The translations under genes and the position numbers were made by a program. The notes below the pieces were generated by a model. The model saw only the letters and a list, made by a program, of their open reading frames with translations, made no database searches and had not been told where the DNA came from. This document shows, piece by piece, positions 23,202 to 34,989 of a stretch of 64,000 nucleotides of DNA. Source of the DNA: Rhynchosporium graminicola (taxonomy: Eukaryota; Ascomycota; Leotiomycetes; Helotiales; Ploettnerulaceae); the NCBI GenBank assembly GCA_900074885.1, contig FJUW01000059.1, positions 186,001 to 250,000 of the forward strand, written 5' to 3'. Numbering within the stretch: the first letter of the stretch is position 1; every line of letters starts with the position of its first letter.

Positions 23202-26200
23202 TAATGGGGAGATTTCGGGCGGGATGCTCGATCTGACGGGGATTGTGATCAGGTAAGATGAATACATTTTTGCCTGTTCTTCGTCGCATTGGTTTTCTTT
23301 TGATCCCAGGAAGCTGGAGTCTTCGTCGAGCCGCTATTCAAAGCATTGGATTACTTTACTCACTTAGCGAACTCAACTCATCAAAGAAGCATGATTCAGC
23401 CCCTTATCTTGTGTGTTAAGACTCGTTGAAATTCGCGCCGTGGCTTTTATGCTTCACAGCTTCTTCTTTTCCGACGATGTCAAAGACGAAGATTCGTTCA
23501 AATCATGGGTCTTTGGGTATAGGATGATTAGCAGGATGAACACATTCTTGGGCTTTCATGAGCACTAGTAACCAGTAGGCTCGTAGGTGCTTCTTCTATT
23601 GCTGCAGAAAAAAAAAGCCGATTCATAGCTTCAAAGAGTCTCGTATCTTTCTAGAATGTGATGCAGCCAAATTTCTTCCCGGTGGTAATGTATGATCCTC
23701 AGCGGCAGAAAATGCTCAAATACACCAATCAATCAGGAATATTTCCCAAGACTCAGATATCAACTCGAAGCTTCGATACACGCGGGAGTTCCGATTTTAT
23801 TTCTTGTAAATCTAGCAAAATATGTCTAGTTAAGCACGTGTTCCAATGCCGGTGGATACTGAGCGAAACTTGGTGGCTGGTCAAATTCATCTTCGATAAG
23901 GTGAGAAACTGCGTTACTGAATCTACTGATTAAAGTCATCAAGTTTTCAGATGACCAGAAAGCTGTTGCATGACCTTTACCTTGTACACATCCTTAAATA
24001 CTCGGAGGGATGGCTTCACAAGACAACGAGTTATACTCCCTAGAAAGCTGAACTCACTACTTACCAACGACGGGGCTTTGTAACGCACAAGAAAACTTGA
24101 TTTCCACGAGCATTTACACGAGCTGCTGCACGAGAGGCATTTCCCAGGTAAACCAAGCGAAGGTTTCCAACGGTGCTACGGGCTTGTCTGTTGAAACAGA
24201 TTATCCGGATCGACTTATTTCTTGTAAGTTGAGTCACATCAAGGATTCGAGGCTCTGCGAATCTGTCTTGGACAAGCTGAGCACTTGCCATCTCCCAAAG
24301 CATGAACTCGTCATAGGAAAGTGCCAGAGACGATAGCTTCACTGAAAGCTATATGATTATGTATGTGATGACATTACCTGAATCGCCGTTTGAGGCCACG
24401 AGCTGTCTTAAAAGGCTTGTCCTTGGACTCAGCGTCGTCTTATGGGAGGAAGAACAATTTCAAGCAGCTAGAATCATCCCTCAACGATCTGGTGGATCTG
24501 TCAGTACCCGACTAGAGCTATAAATCTACAACAACGAAACCGACGGCTCCCTTCCCTCACCTAACGACCCCAATTTAGTCGCTTGGAGTTCGTTTACACC
24601 CGAGACATGTCTTGCCTCATCCTGTCCTACACACTATCACCTCACACACTTTCTCAGTTGATGCGAAAAAGTGGGTAGATGATTTCCAGCGCGGAAATGT
24701 CAGTAAATCGCCAGCGAAGACGCACACAGGACCGATATCTCGACACTCCTCTCAGCGTTCGGTACAGACGACATATCACCTAGCTCCGACACTAATACTT
24801 TCTGCCTCGATGTCATATATACAACGATAATAGGACTGATTCTCGTCCCGGTCCAAGAGACTTTTATGTCATGAGCTCTTGCTACGACATCTCCCTCTCT
24901 TCACGGAGATTCGAAAACCCTATTTCTGAGGCGGAAATCAAAATACGTTCGCTATAACAAGTCTACCTCCGTGATGTCAAAGCAGTAAGAAATGACATGG
25001 ATTGTTATGACAATCCAGCTTGGGAAGTGTTATGAGCTTCGTCTGGGTAGTCGAAGCTGACTAAGCTTCGTCTTGGTGGTCGAAGCTTGGTGGTCGAAGC
25101 TTAGTGGTCAAAGCTGACTCAGCTTCGTCTTGGTCGTCGAAGCTTAGTAGTCGAAGCTGACTCAGCTTCGTCTGGTAGTCGACGCTGACTAAGTTTGAGT
25201 TCTTAGCTCGATAACAGCTGTAGGGGATTCGGCTTGGTGATGAAATAGTGCCTAGATGCCACTTGGAGACAATAGAAGAGTTTGAGGGAGGGAGGTGAGT
25301 GAGTAATTCCTGATATCTAACACCGCTTTTTATAGACTGGAATAGATGAGTAATTTGCGAACCTCAACGTTAATGAAGTGTCATCAGGTAGTGAGTGCTT
25401 CAAGAACGAAACCAGAGTCACGAAACCAGCTAGGACTTAAGTTCCTCGTCGGACACCTATTATGAATCATCTTCTACAGATTCACGCCGCGATACTATAT
25501 AGCTCGTCTGGGCAAAGCAAACAGCTCTACGATTCATCAACCTTAGCTCATCCATACGGCACAGAACGTCACATTTCCAATCCAGTCCACCGTTGCGCGG
25601 AACATCCCTCATACCTGGCTTACACAACATCTAGGCGAATCTGACCTGAGGAGATTGCTTCGTTATTTTGATCTATTTTAGTCATACGGAACTAGCATTT
25701 CCATTATATCCACGTTGAAACGAGCTTCTGAGTATCCTACATCCTAGCACCACCACTTCCTCACTTGCTCCTGCTCCTGTGACGGAACAGCGATTGACTT
25801 CTCGGCCTGTTGGTCATTGCACCGTAGCGTAGCATATCTTTAAACCAAAAAGTGCTTCGGATTGTACTATCCACGTCTGATGAGATGTCGTCTGGTCTCT
25901 GCCATGGTTCTTCCGCGCCGATGTTTATCCCCGCGCCGGGTGCGGAGTCTCGGGATTCTGCCCTAATTCTCTCTCCTGCTGAAATATGTTCCTGAGGCCA
26001 GTCTGTCTGTCTCATGGAATGGGGTTTCGTCGATCCTATCCTATCTGCCATGCTGGGCTTCAACTCCATCCATCGATCGATCGATTCATCGGCACTGTAG
26101 CCTTTATCCTTCTGTGCTTGCGTCCTCCCTTCTGCCTTCGCGATCTCTTATGCCACTTCATCTGCGTCCCCTCTGACCTTCCATCCTGTCGTGCCTCGCT

Positions 26201-26508
26201 TAACCCCTTATGATCTCTTATCCAAATTCAGTTCTCTTACCTCCTCATCTACTGTCCTCTCCTCCTCACCTCTCCCCCATATAGTCTTATCCTATTCCAC
26301 TCAGATCCCCTCCTCATCTTCCGTACGCATTTCCCTCTCCGCAACACTCTCTTTTTCGAACTCTCTTTCCTCCTCCCCCATCCTATCTCGTCTGTCCGTT
26401 GTCATTGCTCTTCCCATCTGACTTCCTCTCCCTCCTCCTCTTCTCATCCCCAGATCATATCATATGAAATCTCCTCATTAGCTCTAGCTCACACACACAC
26501 ACCCACCC
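23202..26508. other. Intergenic region, 3.3 kb, with one minisatellite
   Basis: I find no convincing gene. A minus-strand frame at 24,342-24,061 reads like protein but has no motif or splice context. The minisatellite at 25,035-25,193 is listed separately. From about 26,100 on, the sequence is CT-rich and low in information. Confidence 0.4.
25035..25193. repeat. Hairpin-forming minisatellite built on AGCTTCG/CGAAGCT
   Basis: About five imperfect units follow each other. Each contains AGCTTCG, a short TCTTGGTGGT-like spacer and CGAAGCT, often followed by GACTCAGCTTCG or GACTAAGCTTCG. Because AGCTTCG and CGAAGCT are reverse complements, each unit can fold into a 7-bp stem with a loop of about 10 nt, and neighbours can also pair with each other. 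Units vary by single substitutions, so the array is not brand new. Confidence 0.85.
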
Positions 26509-26930
26509 TCAATTCTTCAAGCTGCTAAAAACCTTCTCCAAAGGTCCCCAAGCCATGATGCCTCTCGAGCTCTGCTTCCTAGACCCCACATAATCAGCAC
26601 ACATGTACGCACACTCAAGCTCACTTTTTTTCAAATAATCGTCGCGAATGGAAATTCCACAGCACACCTAACATCAAACATCCCCCCCGCCCTCTATCCA
26701 ACAAACCTACCTCCCTTCCAAGATCACAATGCAGACCCGAGAAGAAACAAGAGAAGAGAAGAGAAGAAAAGAGAATGAAAAAGATCAAATACCCACTTCT
26801 CACACCCCCAGTACTTCTCCCTCGCCGCCGTCGTCCTCTGCTGCAGTTTATAGGCCTCGAACTCCTTGGCGTCGCGGGCCTCTTCGGGCGTCATGGGTGG
26901 ACCGGTGATTTTCTTGGTGAAGAGGGGCAT
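26509..26930 (-). CDS. Very small conserved-looking protein of 64 aa
   Basis: Two minus-strand exons, 26930-26806 and 26578-26509, with a 227-nt intron (GTGTGA to TAG), give 64 aa. The protein starts MPLFTKKITGPPMTPEEARD, continues as a charged helix (KEFEAYKLQQRTTAAREKYW) and ends in MAWGPLEKVFSSLKN. The start has A at -3. The opening MPLF plus a TPEE motif and an AREKYWG segment resembles small ascomycete proteins I vaguely recall, but I cannot name a function. A GAAA-type purine repeat ends about 10 bp upstream of the start codon. The second exon is the weaker part of the model. It might be a fragment of a larger gene whose upstream exons lie beyond the repeat. Confidence 0.58.
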
Positions 26931-26940
26931 GTTCGCTATC

Positions 26941-26991
26941 TTGTATTCTTTCTTTCTTCCTTTCTTTCTTTCTTCCTTTCTTCCTTTCTTC

Positions 26992-27034
<43 letters not shown>

Positions 27035-27036
27035 TC
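26941..27036. repeat. TTTC/TTCC tetranucleotide microsatellite
   Basis: About 95 bp of TTTC units mixed with TTCC. Read on the minus strand it is a GAAA tract ending just before the start of the 64-aa gene, so it lies in that gene's promoter or 5' leader. Confidence 0.95.
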
Positions 27037-27227
27037 AACAGTTGGAATGAAATAGATCAGGATGGGTAGTGAAAGATGTATTTATCGAGTGGTGGTGTGT
27101 GTTGGAATTGGAATCGGCAATGCAGGAGTGAAATGAAGGAGGGTATGATTAGGGAAGTGGGCGATTATGTTGATGGAGCGTGGAGGAGAGGTGTTGGGGG
27201 TCTGGATTCATTGAACGGTGGGTGATT

Positions 27228-27270
27228 GTTGTGGTGGTGGTGGTGGTGGTGGTCGTCGTCGTCGTCGTGG
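27228..27270. repeat. GGT/CGT trinucleotide microsatellite
   Basis: A run of GGT units turns into CGT units. The change of unit inside one array suggests a point mutation that spread by slippage. Confidence 0.9.
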
Positions 27271-27444
27271 TTTATTTCTTTCGGTATCGTATCGTTCTTG
27301 GCGTTTGTATATCGATCATTCATGCCTTCATGCATTCCTTCATTCATTCATTCATTCACTTCTCAACTCAAATTGCAACAGTTGAACAGCCTAATCTGAA
27401 AAAGAGAGAAGGGCGATATGGAACCTCATATAGTCCCCTCCCTT

Positions 27445-27518
27445 CTCTTCCACTCTTCCACTCTTCCACTCTTCCACTCTTCCACTCTTCCACTCTTCCA
27501 CTCTTCCACACACACACA
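27445..27518. repeat. CTCTTCCA octanucleotide array followed by CA repeats
   Basis: About eight near-perfect copies of the 8-bp unit CTCTTCCA are followed directly by a short CA run. Confidence 0.93.
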
Positions 27519-28183
27519 TTACGGCGCTTACCTCGGCGTCGCCGCTTAGATAGGTAAGGTAGTCATCGCCAACACAACCCAACCCAGTCCAACCCAGCCC
27601 CGACATGCAGATAACCTGATTACCTGCAGATCACCCTCCCCACCCCACTTTCCTGACAGCGGCATCCGCTTAGCACGTCCCGTTTTCGGTGGGCTCTCGG
27701 GGATCTCGCTTTCCTCGGGAATACTTAGTAGACACGTTAGCCGTGATCTGATGCCATGAGATCGTGAGATGGACCAATCATACAACAGGGATTTCAGAGA
27801 TAAGGTTTTCATGGCGTTTTCTTCGGCTTGTACTGTATGTGTTGTGCGTGCTGGGAGGGAATGGGGAATGGAGTGGGTCGCCGTGAGGGAGGGGAGGGAG
27901 AGAAGGAGGAGGGAGTGCGCGATTTTGGAAGGTTCGCCAGGAATGTGAGACGACGCACGGAGGACGGAGGGGCGATTGACGGGCGAGTGACCGTCGAGCT
28001 CGTCTCGATTGAGTTTGGTGGTTTCTGGGTATCGATCACGCATGCATGCATGCACTTTCGTACTCCGTATACTGCATTGCAGTATGAGGAAGGTAAGTAA
28101 GTAAGGGGAGTGAGTGATGTGTTGCGGGAATGACCGTGGAAGAAAGGAAGGAAGGAAGGAAGAATGGAAAGGATATAGAGAGA

Positions 28184-28220
28184 GGATTGGATTGGATTGG
28201 ATTGGATTGGTTTGGATTGG
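28184..28220. repeat. GGATT pentanucleotide microsatellite
   Basis: About seven GGATT units, one of them altered to GGTTT. A GGAA run precedes it at 28,144-28,162. Confidence 0.92.
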
Positions 28221-28955
28221 TTCGCGTAAGATGATTCATCACGTGCGTTTACTTACTTGGTGTGACTTGACTACCGGGGGAGGAAGGTATCTCGCATATC
28301 TTGGGTCGGAACTAGACTCGGACTCGTATACCGTACCGAACCGTACCTAGGTGTTTACTTCTCTCGGGTAATTAATTACTGTCTTAGTTGGGCGCGGTCT
28401 ACTAGTGTCGGCTTCTGGATCTTGTAGGTAAGATTACATTCCATTCCTCGGCATCTTTCTGTAAACTAAAGGTACCTAGGGTACCTAAGGTATACGGCAG
28501 GACAAGACAAGACGGAGGGGGTTGACGAGGGCCGTCGCTTTCGCGTTCGTATTCATTTCATTTCATGCAAGTAAGTAAGTCAGTCACTGTTTCTCATCCT
28601 GCTCTCGCTTCTCGTACTGCCCGCGTAACATGGTTTGCACTGGTGCCATCGAGACGGGAATAATGTGATTACTCAATCACTCCACGATTTTCAACCCTCT
28701 CGTAGGACCCGTAGGACCCGTAGGAAGAATTGTGCGTACATGGATACGTAGAAATGCTGTAGTCTTGGCAGGTGATCCTACACAGGTACATATCTTACAT
28801 GTTATCCTCGTCATGTCTCCCTCCAATCTTACCTACTTCCAAGCTCAGCTTCCACGCATCCATAGCTGACTGACTGACTACACGGACATCGCTTCGTCCC
28901 CCGAATACACTCACTCTCCAAACATCCGGGCATTTCATCTATTAGATAACCTCCT

Positions 28956-28986
28956 CCTCTCCTCCTCTCCTCCTCTCCTCCTCTCC
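28956..28986. repeat. CTCCTCTC microsatellite
   Basis: Four near-perfect CCTCCTCT-type units lie just downstream of the ERG2 stop codon, probably in or after its 3' untranslated region. Confidence 0.85.
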
Positions 28987-29018
28987 TACTGCCTCCTTCT
29001 TTCCCGTGCAAATCCCAC

Positions 29019-30086
29019 CTACAGCTTTCCCCTCAAGAGATTCATGACCATCTCCCTACCCGTAACCCACGTCGTCCTCCACAGCGTCGGGAAATCAAGC
29101 GTACTCGTGAACGCGTCGGCATAGCCAAAACCAAGCATCGGAGGAATCCAGCCGCGCGCGTACTCGAGAGCAAAACATGCTTCGTCCATTTTATACTGTT
29201 TGGCGGTGCCGCGGCGGAGATGGTGCACGCTGCCTTGAGGGTAGACCTCTGGGAGGTAGGCTGGGGGTTGTTAATTAGGAAGTGGCAGGGAAGGAGAGAT
29301 TCATTGAGAGGAAGGTCTGTAGGTATGCTCTTTGAGGAATTCATGAACAGGTGGTAAAGAAAACACGCGACAATAGGTACGTACAGCCAGGTCCAGGAGC
29401 GTAAGCGAGTTGAGTTCCAGAAAGAATATGGAAATAATCATCGGCTGTATGACGACCGGTATGGCCTTCGGTTCCGATTGCCGTTCCTATACATCATAAG
29501 CATCGTTACCAGACACCGACACATCCATCAAGTGGATCCAACATACCGAAAATAATGAGATACTCAGTGATACCTGCACATCTTCGTTAGTAACGCTCAT
29601 AGTTTTCGAGAGATCCCACAAATCGTGATGATGTGATTATGTGATTCTCAAACTCTAGATCGCGGACTCGCAATGCTCCAGAAAGAACGACCCAGGAATT
29701 AAGTGCCAATAGATGAGAGGGAGAGACTCACTAGCATGTATAATATACATCGCTCCCATCGCGCCCCCAGCATTATTAAAAATCCACTCCTCATCCAAAT
29801 TCACATACCCACCCGGGAGCTTCTCGCTCAACTCATCCACGATGAACTTGACAACACTACTGGTATCATTTCCATGCTTCTCAATTGCTCTGCCTGACAC
29901 ATCTTTCAATTGGGCTGGAGAGAAGATGTAAAAGGATTCTAGACGCGAGTCGAGGAATTGGTAGATCATGGAGAAGAGGAGGATGGTGAGGGAACTGAGG
30001 ATGAGGGTCTTGGTCCAGGTACGGTTGGGAGAAGGTGCTGGGGGAGTGCGCTTTAAGGGGCGATGGTTGCCATTCTTGGGCGCCAT
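29019..30086 (-). CDS. ERG2: C-8 sterol isomerase Erg2
   Basis: Endoplasmic reticulum enzyme of ergosterol synthesis that shifts the double bond from C8 to C7 (fecosterol to episterol); homologue of the sigma-1 receptor. Four minus-strand exons, 30086-29732, 29573-29547, 29486-29385 and 29260-29019, give 241 aa; exon 2 is only 27 nt. A single membrane segment lies at about residues 27-46. Family blocks follow in order: [87 protein letters not shown] and [19 protein letters not shown]. All introns keep frame. It is head-to-head with MRP2. Morpholine fungicides act on this enzyme. Identification is firm. Confidence 0.96.
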
Positions 30087-30581
30087 ATTGATGGTGAGGA
30101 GTGGTGAGGTTGAGAGGGAATAGTAATGACTGTGGGTGATGTGAAGATATACCTACCTACCTGCCTTCTTTCAAAGAAAAAAATGGGAGGGGAGAAAATA
30201 ATTTGTTATGATTCGGCAGGATCGGTTGCTCTGCTGAGATTGCCGGCTGCCATACTCTTTCTTATACCAGGATAGTAAGGTAAGGTCAGCACGTATTCGT
30301 GTTCGTTTTTCAAAGGTTTTATATACTTGATACTTGCCCACAAGACTGATTCCAGCTCGGAATCTACGATCTTTACTGGTCACTGGGAAATCAAAACATT
30401 GTTTGGCTGAAAAAAAGGAAATGTCATTTTTCCAGGACAAGATAACTAACAGTGGTGGAAGCACGCCCGTTGTGTCTCGCTCGGCCACCGTAATGTCACG
30501 TGCCCAATCTTTTAATTCTTGTAAACCGCATCCGGAAATCCTCTCTGACAACCCCGTTCCAACCACCGCCAAACCGCCATC
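30087..30581. promoter_or_regulatory. Divergent promoter region of ERG2 and MRP2
   Basis: 495 bp separate the start codons. ERG genes are commonly controlled by sterol-responsive factors, but I cannot point to a clear sterol regulatory element here. Poly-A/T runs lie near 30,175-30,185. Confidence 0.5.
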
Positions 30582-31223
30582 ATGTCCATGTTCCGCTCCA
30601 AAAAGCTCGATCTGGGCTGTTTCATCAATATCAAAGTCATTCGTGATCACACGAAACGCAAAATATTCGCCGAGCACGAGCCAGAAAGGTATGCGCCTCA
30701 AGCTCTCTTGAATCTATCAAGCATCTCCCCCTACCCTCCAATTGGTGCCCCTCTACCTTCTAGACTCCTCATCTTTTCCCCCAAATGTTTGCGCATCTAA
30801 TTGATTGATTGATGCGACATGCTAACAATGTTTGCGCAACAGACAAGCTCTCCGATACATCATCCGCAACTTGACGCTCCCCGCGAGGACTCGCGCACAA
30901 GCACAACTCCAGCTCTCGCAGATGCATTGTTATACCCGGCCGTCGCAGATTAGGAATAGGTGTATTGAGGGAGGGAAGGGAAGGGGTATTTTGAGAGATT
31001 TCAAGATGTCGAGGGTCAGTTACATCCCCTAACCGTGCTTGCGTACTGGGACTTGTTGGTGGTGGAAGGAAAATATGGATGGGACGAGGAGGAGATAAGG
31101 GAGCGGGAAGAGATGCAGGTGCAAAGTTCGAATGGGGGGAATTTTCTGACATGTCTGTAGTACAACTTCAGAGTCAATGCTCTTGCTGGACTGTTACCTG
31201 GTGTGAAGAAGGCCAGTTGGTAG
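30582..31223 (+). CDS. MRP2: Mitochondrial ribosomal protein uS14m (Mrp2)
   Basis: Small-subunit protein of the mitochondrial ribosome. Three exons, 30582-30688, 30843-31014 and 31161-31223, give 113 aa. The conserved S14 blocks are RDHTKRKIFAEHEPERQALR, IIRNLTLPARTRAQAQLQL, MHCYTRPSQIRNRCIEGGKG and the C-terminus NALAGLLPGVKKASW. The exon joins fall inside conserved blocks and restore them exactly. Length is usual for fungal Mrp2. A second in-frame Met two codons downstream is an alternative start. Intron 1 contains a TTGATTGATTGA run. Confidence 0.96.
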
Positions 31224-31947
31224 ACGGACGATACATGAGCACGGGGACTGGAGGGAAGGGAATCATTTGGCTCTTCGAATATAGATGGAACATGGAGCAA
31301 GCAACGATGTTTGCCGCAAACATGCCGAACATTTGAGGAGAAGACATAGAGGGTTGGGATTGTACAATATTTGGGGGCGTACGGGGACTGGTCGGGTTCG
31401 GTGCCAATACAGAATGTCAGGACACACACAGTGGATGAGCTTCAATGAGGAATGACAGATTCCATGTTGGCTCAATATCTCGAGGATTCATTCGCTCAGA
31501 GGACTCCCTTTTGGTGCTTTTGCGATGAATATGATAGTCAAGCCTTTGTGAAGAGACAGGTAGGTAGGTTCTTGCTAGATGAGGTGGAGTATTGATGCAG
31601 CTTCGTAAAGCAAACGATTTCATCAGGCAAGGCAATCAAGGCAAATAATTCTTGACTCACTTTACGTTTTTCAATTCGTCGCTGCAATTCACTCTTTCAT
31701 CTCGTTCCTGAAGCCTTCAGCTTATCCATTTCTATTCTGCGCGACTCCTCGCCTCTTCTTCAACACCACCACAACAATACGATCAAGCTTCTAGCTTCTT
31801 GTCTCTCATCTTCTCCTGACTGTGTTACACACAAGAGGCTATACGTAACTTCAATAGAACACGCGAAAGGCTACACACAATTTCGATATCTCCATTTCCT
31901 TCGTTTCAACCTCCCACATACATCAAGCAACAACCACCACCACCACC
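31224..31947. other. Intergenic region between MRP2 and the Arb2-domain gene
   Basis: The genes run in the same direction, so this holds the MRP2 3' end and the promoter and leader of the next gene, which ends in a CACCACCAC-rich run before the start codon. No gene is seen. Confidence 0.5.
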
Positions 31948-33308
31948 ATGTTCCGTCGCCTTTCCTCCGGCCTCCCCAAAGATCCAGTCTACCCAACAGA
32001 TCTCAAAGGTCTCGGGTTAGTTTCCCCATCTCAAGCTTTCAACCCAGCTAACGTTTCAGATACTTCATCAACGACGAAGATGAGATCCGCAGCATTGACA
32101 ATGAGAAGGCCTATTTCAAGTTCTTCCTCACCAAGAACGACCGTTATAATTGCGTCCAACGAGAGTCCATGAATGGTCCGTCTCCTCGATCTCCTTGCTC
32201 CTAACCCTTACCTTCGCACCTCAGCTCTAATATCACCATAGAAGCAATCCGCAATGAAGTATCCTCACGCCTCACCTCTCTCGGCCTGGACAAGATCCGC
32301 CTGCCGCTCGGCGCCTCAGCCAACGAGCCTCACCTCCCAATCTTCGTCTCCAAGGATCTTTCTACCAAGAAGAACATCATCATCCTCTTCTACGAACACA
32401 CTCAAGACCTCGGCATCTTCGCCCACCGCATCATCGGCGGCAAAGGCGGCATCAACGAAGGCTCAGCAATCAACTTAGTCGGATACATCCAATCCCAAGC
32501 TTTCTCGTCCGAGAATGCCGATTGCCCGGGTATCATACTCGCCAATATGGGACAACTCCGCTGGTGGCGCCGTGGAGGAAAAGCAGTCACTCAAGCAACC
32601 TGGCTCTCCCTTCCTCAAAAGAGTGCCGTCGATCCAGCATACCGTTTCGACGAGGAGAAGAACACGATCCCAGGCAACAGAAGCACCGCCGAACATGTGA
32701 ACACCATCTTCAACTCCGTCATCGAAGAGCTTGCGCACCCGGAGGCAAAACTAAGCTTGATAGGTGTTTCGGACGGCGCGGTCCAAATCTCACTCTTCCT
32801 TAACGACTCTACTAATTTCGCGAAATGGGGCAAGAGAATCGATGCGTTCGCCTCCTTCGCATCCTATTTCCACGGCCATGAAATTACCAACCCCGCCTTT
32901 CGCGCCTGGATGACAAAGAGAGGAAGGGCTTACGTCCAATCTGAAGAGCCACTCGGTACCTTCCTCGCGGGACCCGAGGGTGCCAAGAAAGTCCACGCCT
33001 ACGGTGCCCAGGTCTTCAGTTCCGGAGAGCCGTATTATAGTGAGTGTATGTTGCACAAGGCGGGGAAGGCGGTGGTTGATTGGTTTCGAGAGGTTGCTGC
33101 GGATCCGGGATATGAGAATCCCGAGTTGGTGCGTTTGGATTTCGGAGGGGAGGATGATGAGGCGGGTCCGCAGACTTGGGATGCAGAGGAGGGCGGTAGG
33201 ATTGTTGGTGAGGTTGTGCTTGAGGATGGTGAGGCTGGAAAGGATAGGAAGGGAGGCGATGGTGATGAAAGTGGTGAGAAGGACGAGGGAAATGTCAAGA
33301 CGGCTTGA
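31948..33308 (+). CDS. Arb2-domain protein
   Basis: Arb2 domains (FAM172 family) occur in the fission yeast argonaute siRNA chaperone complex and in many ascomycete proteins of unclear role. Three exons, 31948-32015, 32060-32175 and 32242-33308, with introns of 44 and 66 nt, give 416 aa. The domain begins YFINDEDEIRSIDNEKAYFKFFL, then LGASANEPHLPIFVS and ILFYEHTQDLGIFAHR. An alpha/beta-hydrolase-like nucleophile elbow G-V-S-D-G has its Ser at about residue 238. Residues after about 365 are acidic, Gly-rich and disordered. Whether the hydrolase-like fold is active is unknown. The Arb2 name comes from remembered domain sequence; a role in silencing is not shown. Confidence 0.88.
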
Positions 33309-34043
33309 GGTAGGTGCCTCCACACAATTTGCGAAAAGACCTGCGGCAAACCTGCTGGAGTAGGCGGATGGATGAGACATCAAGGGAAAATCCGAGGGTA
33401 TATCCCATAGATACAGGTCTATGCGATTCACAAATTTGGCTATAGCTGCAGCTGATCGCAGCATCCGCCAAAAGGCTATACCACACCAGAACCTTAGCTC
33501 TGAAGACAGCGAGACGAGTCAAAACATCACTTATTCCTCGAGCTACGTAGTGACAACTTCTCGTGGTAATTCTGAGTGCACACGGAGGATGATTGAGTCG
33601 AGGTGAGAGAACTACTTACTGTACTGCAGACTTCAACTCAACCCAACTCAATCTCTAGGCTATCCACGAGCAAGTTCTCCTTTAATCCTATTCACTTACT
33701 TACTGACCTTCACCTAATCTCCCCCGCCCCCCTCTCTCTACCTTGTTCACTATCACCCAGCACAATACCCCATACCTGAATACCCACTTATCCTCACACT
33801 CCTTCCCCCAAAATCAATCCCTCCTATGTCTGTCTATAAGCCACAACAACCCAAAAATCTATTCAGCCTAGCCAGCTACCTACCTGGTATATCATACATC
33901 TCTCATCTATCACTCCCTCCCCTGCTGTTCCCTCCCTACTATCTATCTATCTAAACAGCCGTAATGAGCGCCGCGTGTGGATTTTCTTTCATTGCATTGC
34001 ATTTGACTTCACGTGGATGGATGGATGGACTGATTTAGCGGAG

Positions 34044-34094
34044 AAGGGAAGGGAAGGGAAGGGAAGGGAGGGGAAGGGAAGGGAAGGGAAGGGA
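34044..34094. repeat. GGGAA pentanucleotide microsatellite
   Basis: About ten GGGAA units with one GGGAG interruption. Confidence 0.93.
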
Positions 34095-34471
34095 GAAGAG
34101 GAGAGGAAAAGTTTCTAAGCTAGGGATATGGCATGCTGGCGTCAAGTGGAGGGAGGGAGGGGTTGGGCTTTTGCTACTCACCATAGCAGTAAAGCACCAG
34201 GCGTCGAGTGCGTAGTCTGACTAATCATAGCTCTAGAATTCAAGAATTAGCAATCGAGGGATAGTCGTCCCTTGTCGATTCTCATTACTTACTTGCTTAC
34301 TTGCTTAGTCTTATTATTATTATCGCTCTTCGCATGCGGGCACACCGGATTAGCGGGTACCCAAACCAGTAAGGAACAACTCTAGAGACAGTAGGGGAAT
34401 GGCAATTTACAATTCTCGCAACGGACTGCCTCTTTCCGTCTTTCAGGTGATGAAGCGACTGGAATTTAAGA

Positions 34472-34620
34472 AGTAAGGAAAGGAAAGGAAAGGAAAGGAA
34501 AGGAAAGGAAAGGAAGGAAAGGAAAGGAAAGGAAAGGAAGGAAAGGAAAGGAAGGGAAAGGAAAGGAAAGGAAAGGAAAGGAAAGGAAAGGAAAGGAAAG
34601 GAAAGGAAAGGAAAGGAAGG
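34472..34620. repeat. GGAAA pentanucleotide microsatellite, about 150 bp
   Basis: A long all-purine array of GGAAA units, several shortened to GGAA and one changed to GGGAA. Its length and strand bias make it prone to slippage and triplex-type structures. Confidence 0.95.
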
Positions 34621-34989
34621 TATAAAATATTATCCGATTAGCTAAAATCTCTATCCGTCTCATCTGTCTAGACATGAACACGATATGATATCACATATCA
34701 TCCTTCTATCAAGCTTCTATCCATCTAACTTATCCTCAAACCCCAACTCCCAACCTACCAACCGACTAAATCGCTATAATATATATATAAGAATGGAACG
34801 CTACGCTAGAATAGAAGGTAAGGAGTGAATAAATGAATGAGTGAATGATAGTGTGTATCAACCCCCTCCGGAGCAACAAAGAACGCCTGGTATATCCCAA
34901 GCCAGAGATAACAAAACATATGTGGAATCAAAAGGAAAGAAAAATGCCCAACCTCTGTTTATGATGGGGCAATATTGCGCAATATTTGG

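Larger units (their letters stand above)
26931..29018. other. Microsatellite-dense intergenic region
   Basis: No gene is called. The stretch is full of simple repeats, several listed separately. A minus-strand frame around 27,550-28,055 has a protein-like part near 27,620-27,810 followed by a GTAATC donor-like site. It may be a leader exon but cannot be supported. Confidence 0.5.
33309..34989. other. Intergenic region with purine microsatellites
   Basis: The Arb2-domain gene and the Ser-rich gene converge here. Apart from the two repeat arrays listed separately the sequence is low in coding signal. Confidence 0.5.

Noticed and set aside
27546..28055. Minus-strand frame of 169 codons, protein-like around 27,620-27,810 and ending near a GTAATC donor.
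   Set aside because: Surrounded by microsatellites; no family match and no convincing next exon, so it cannot be supported as a gene.
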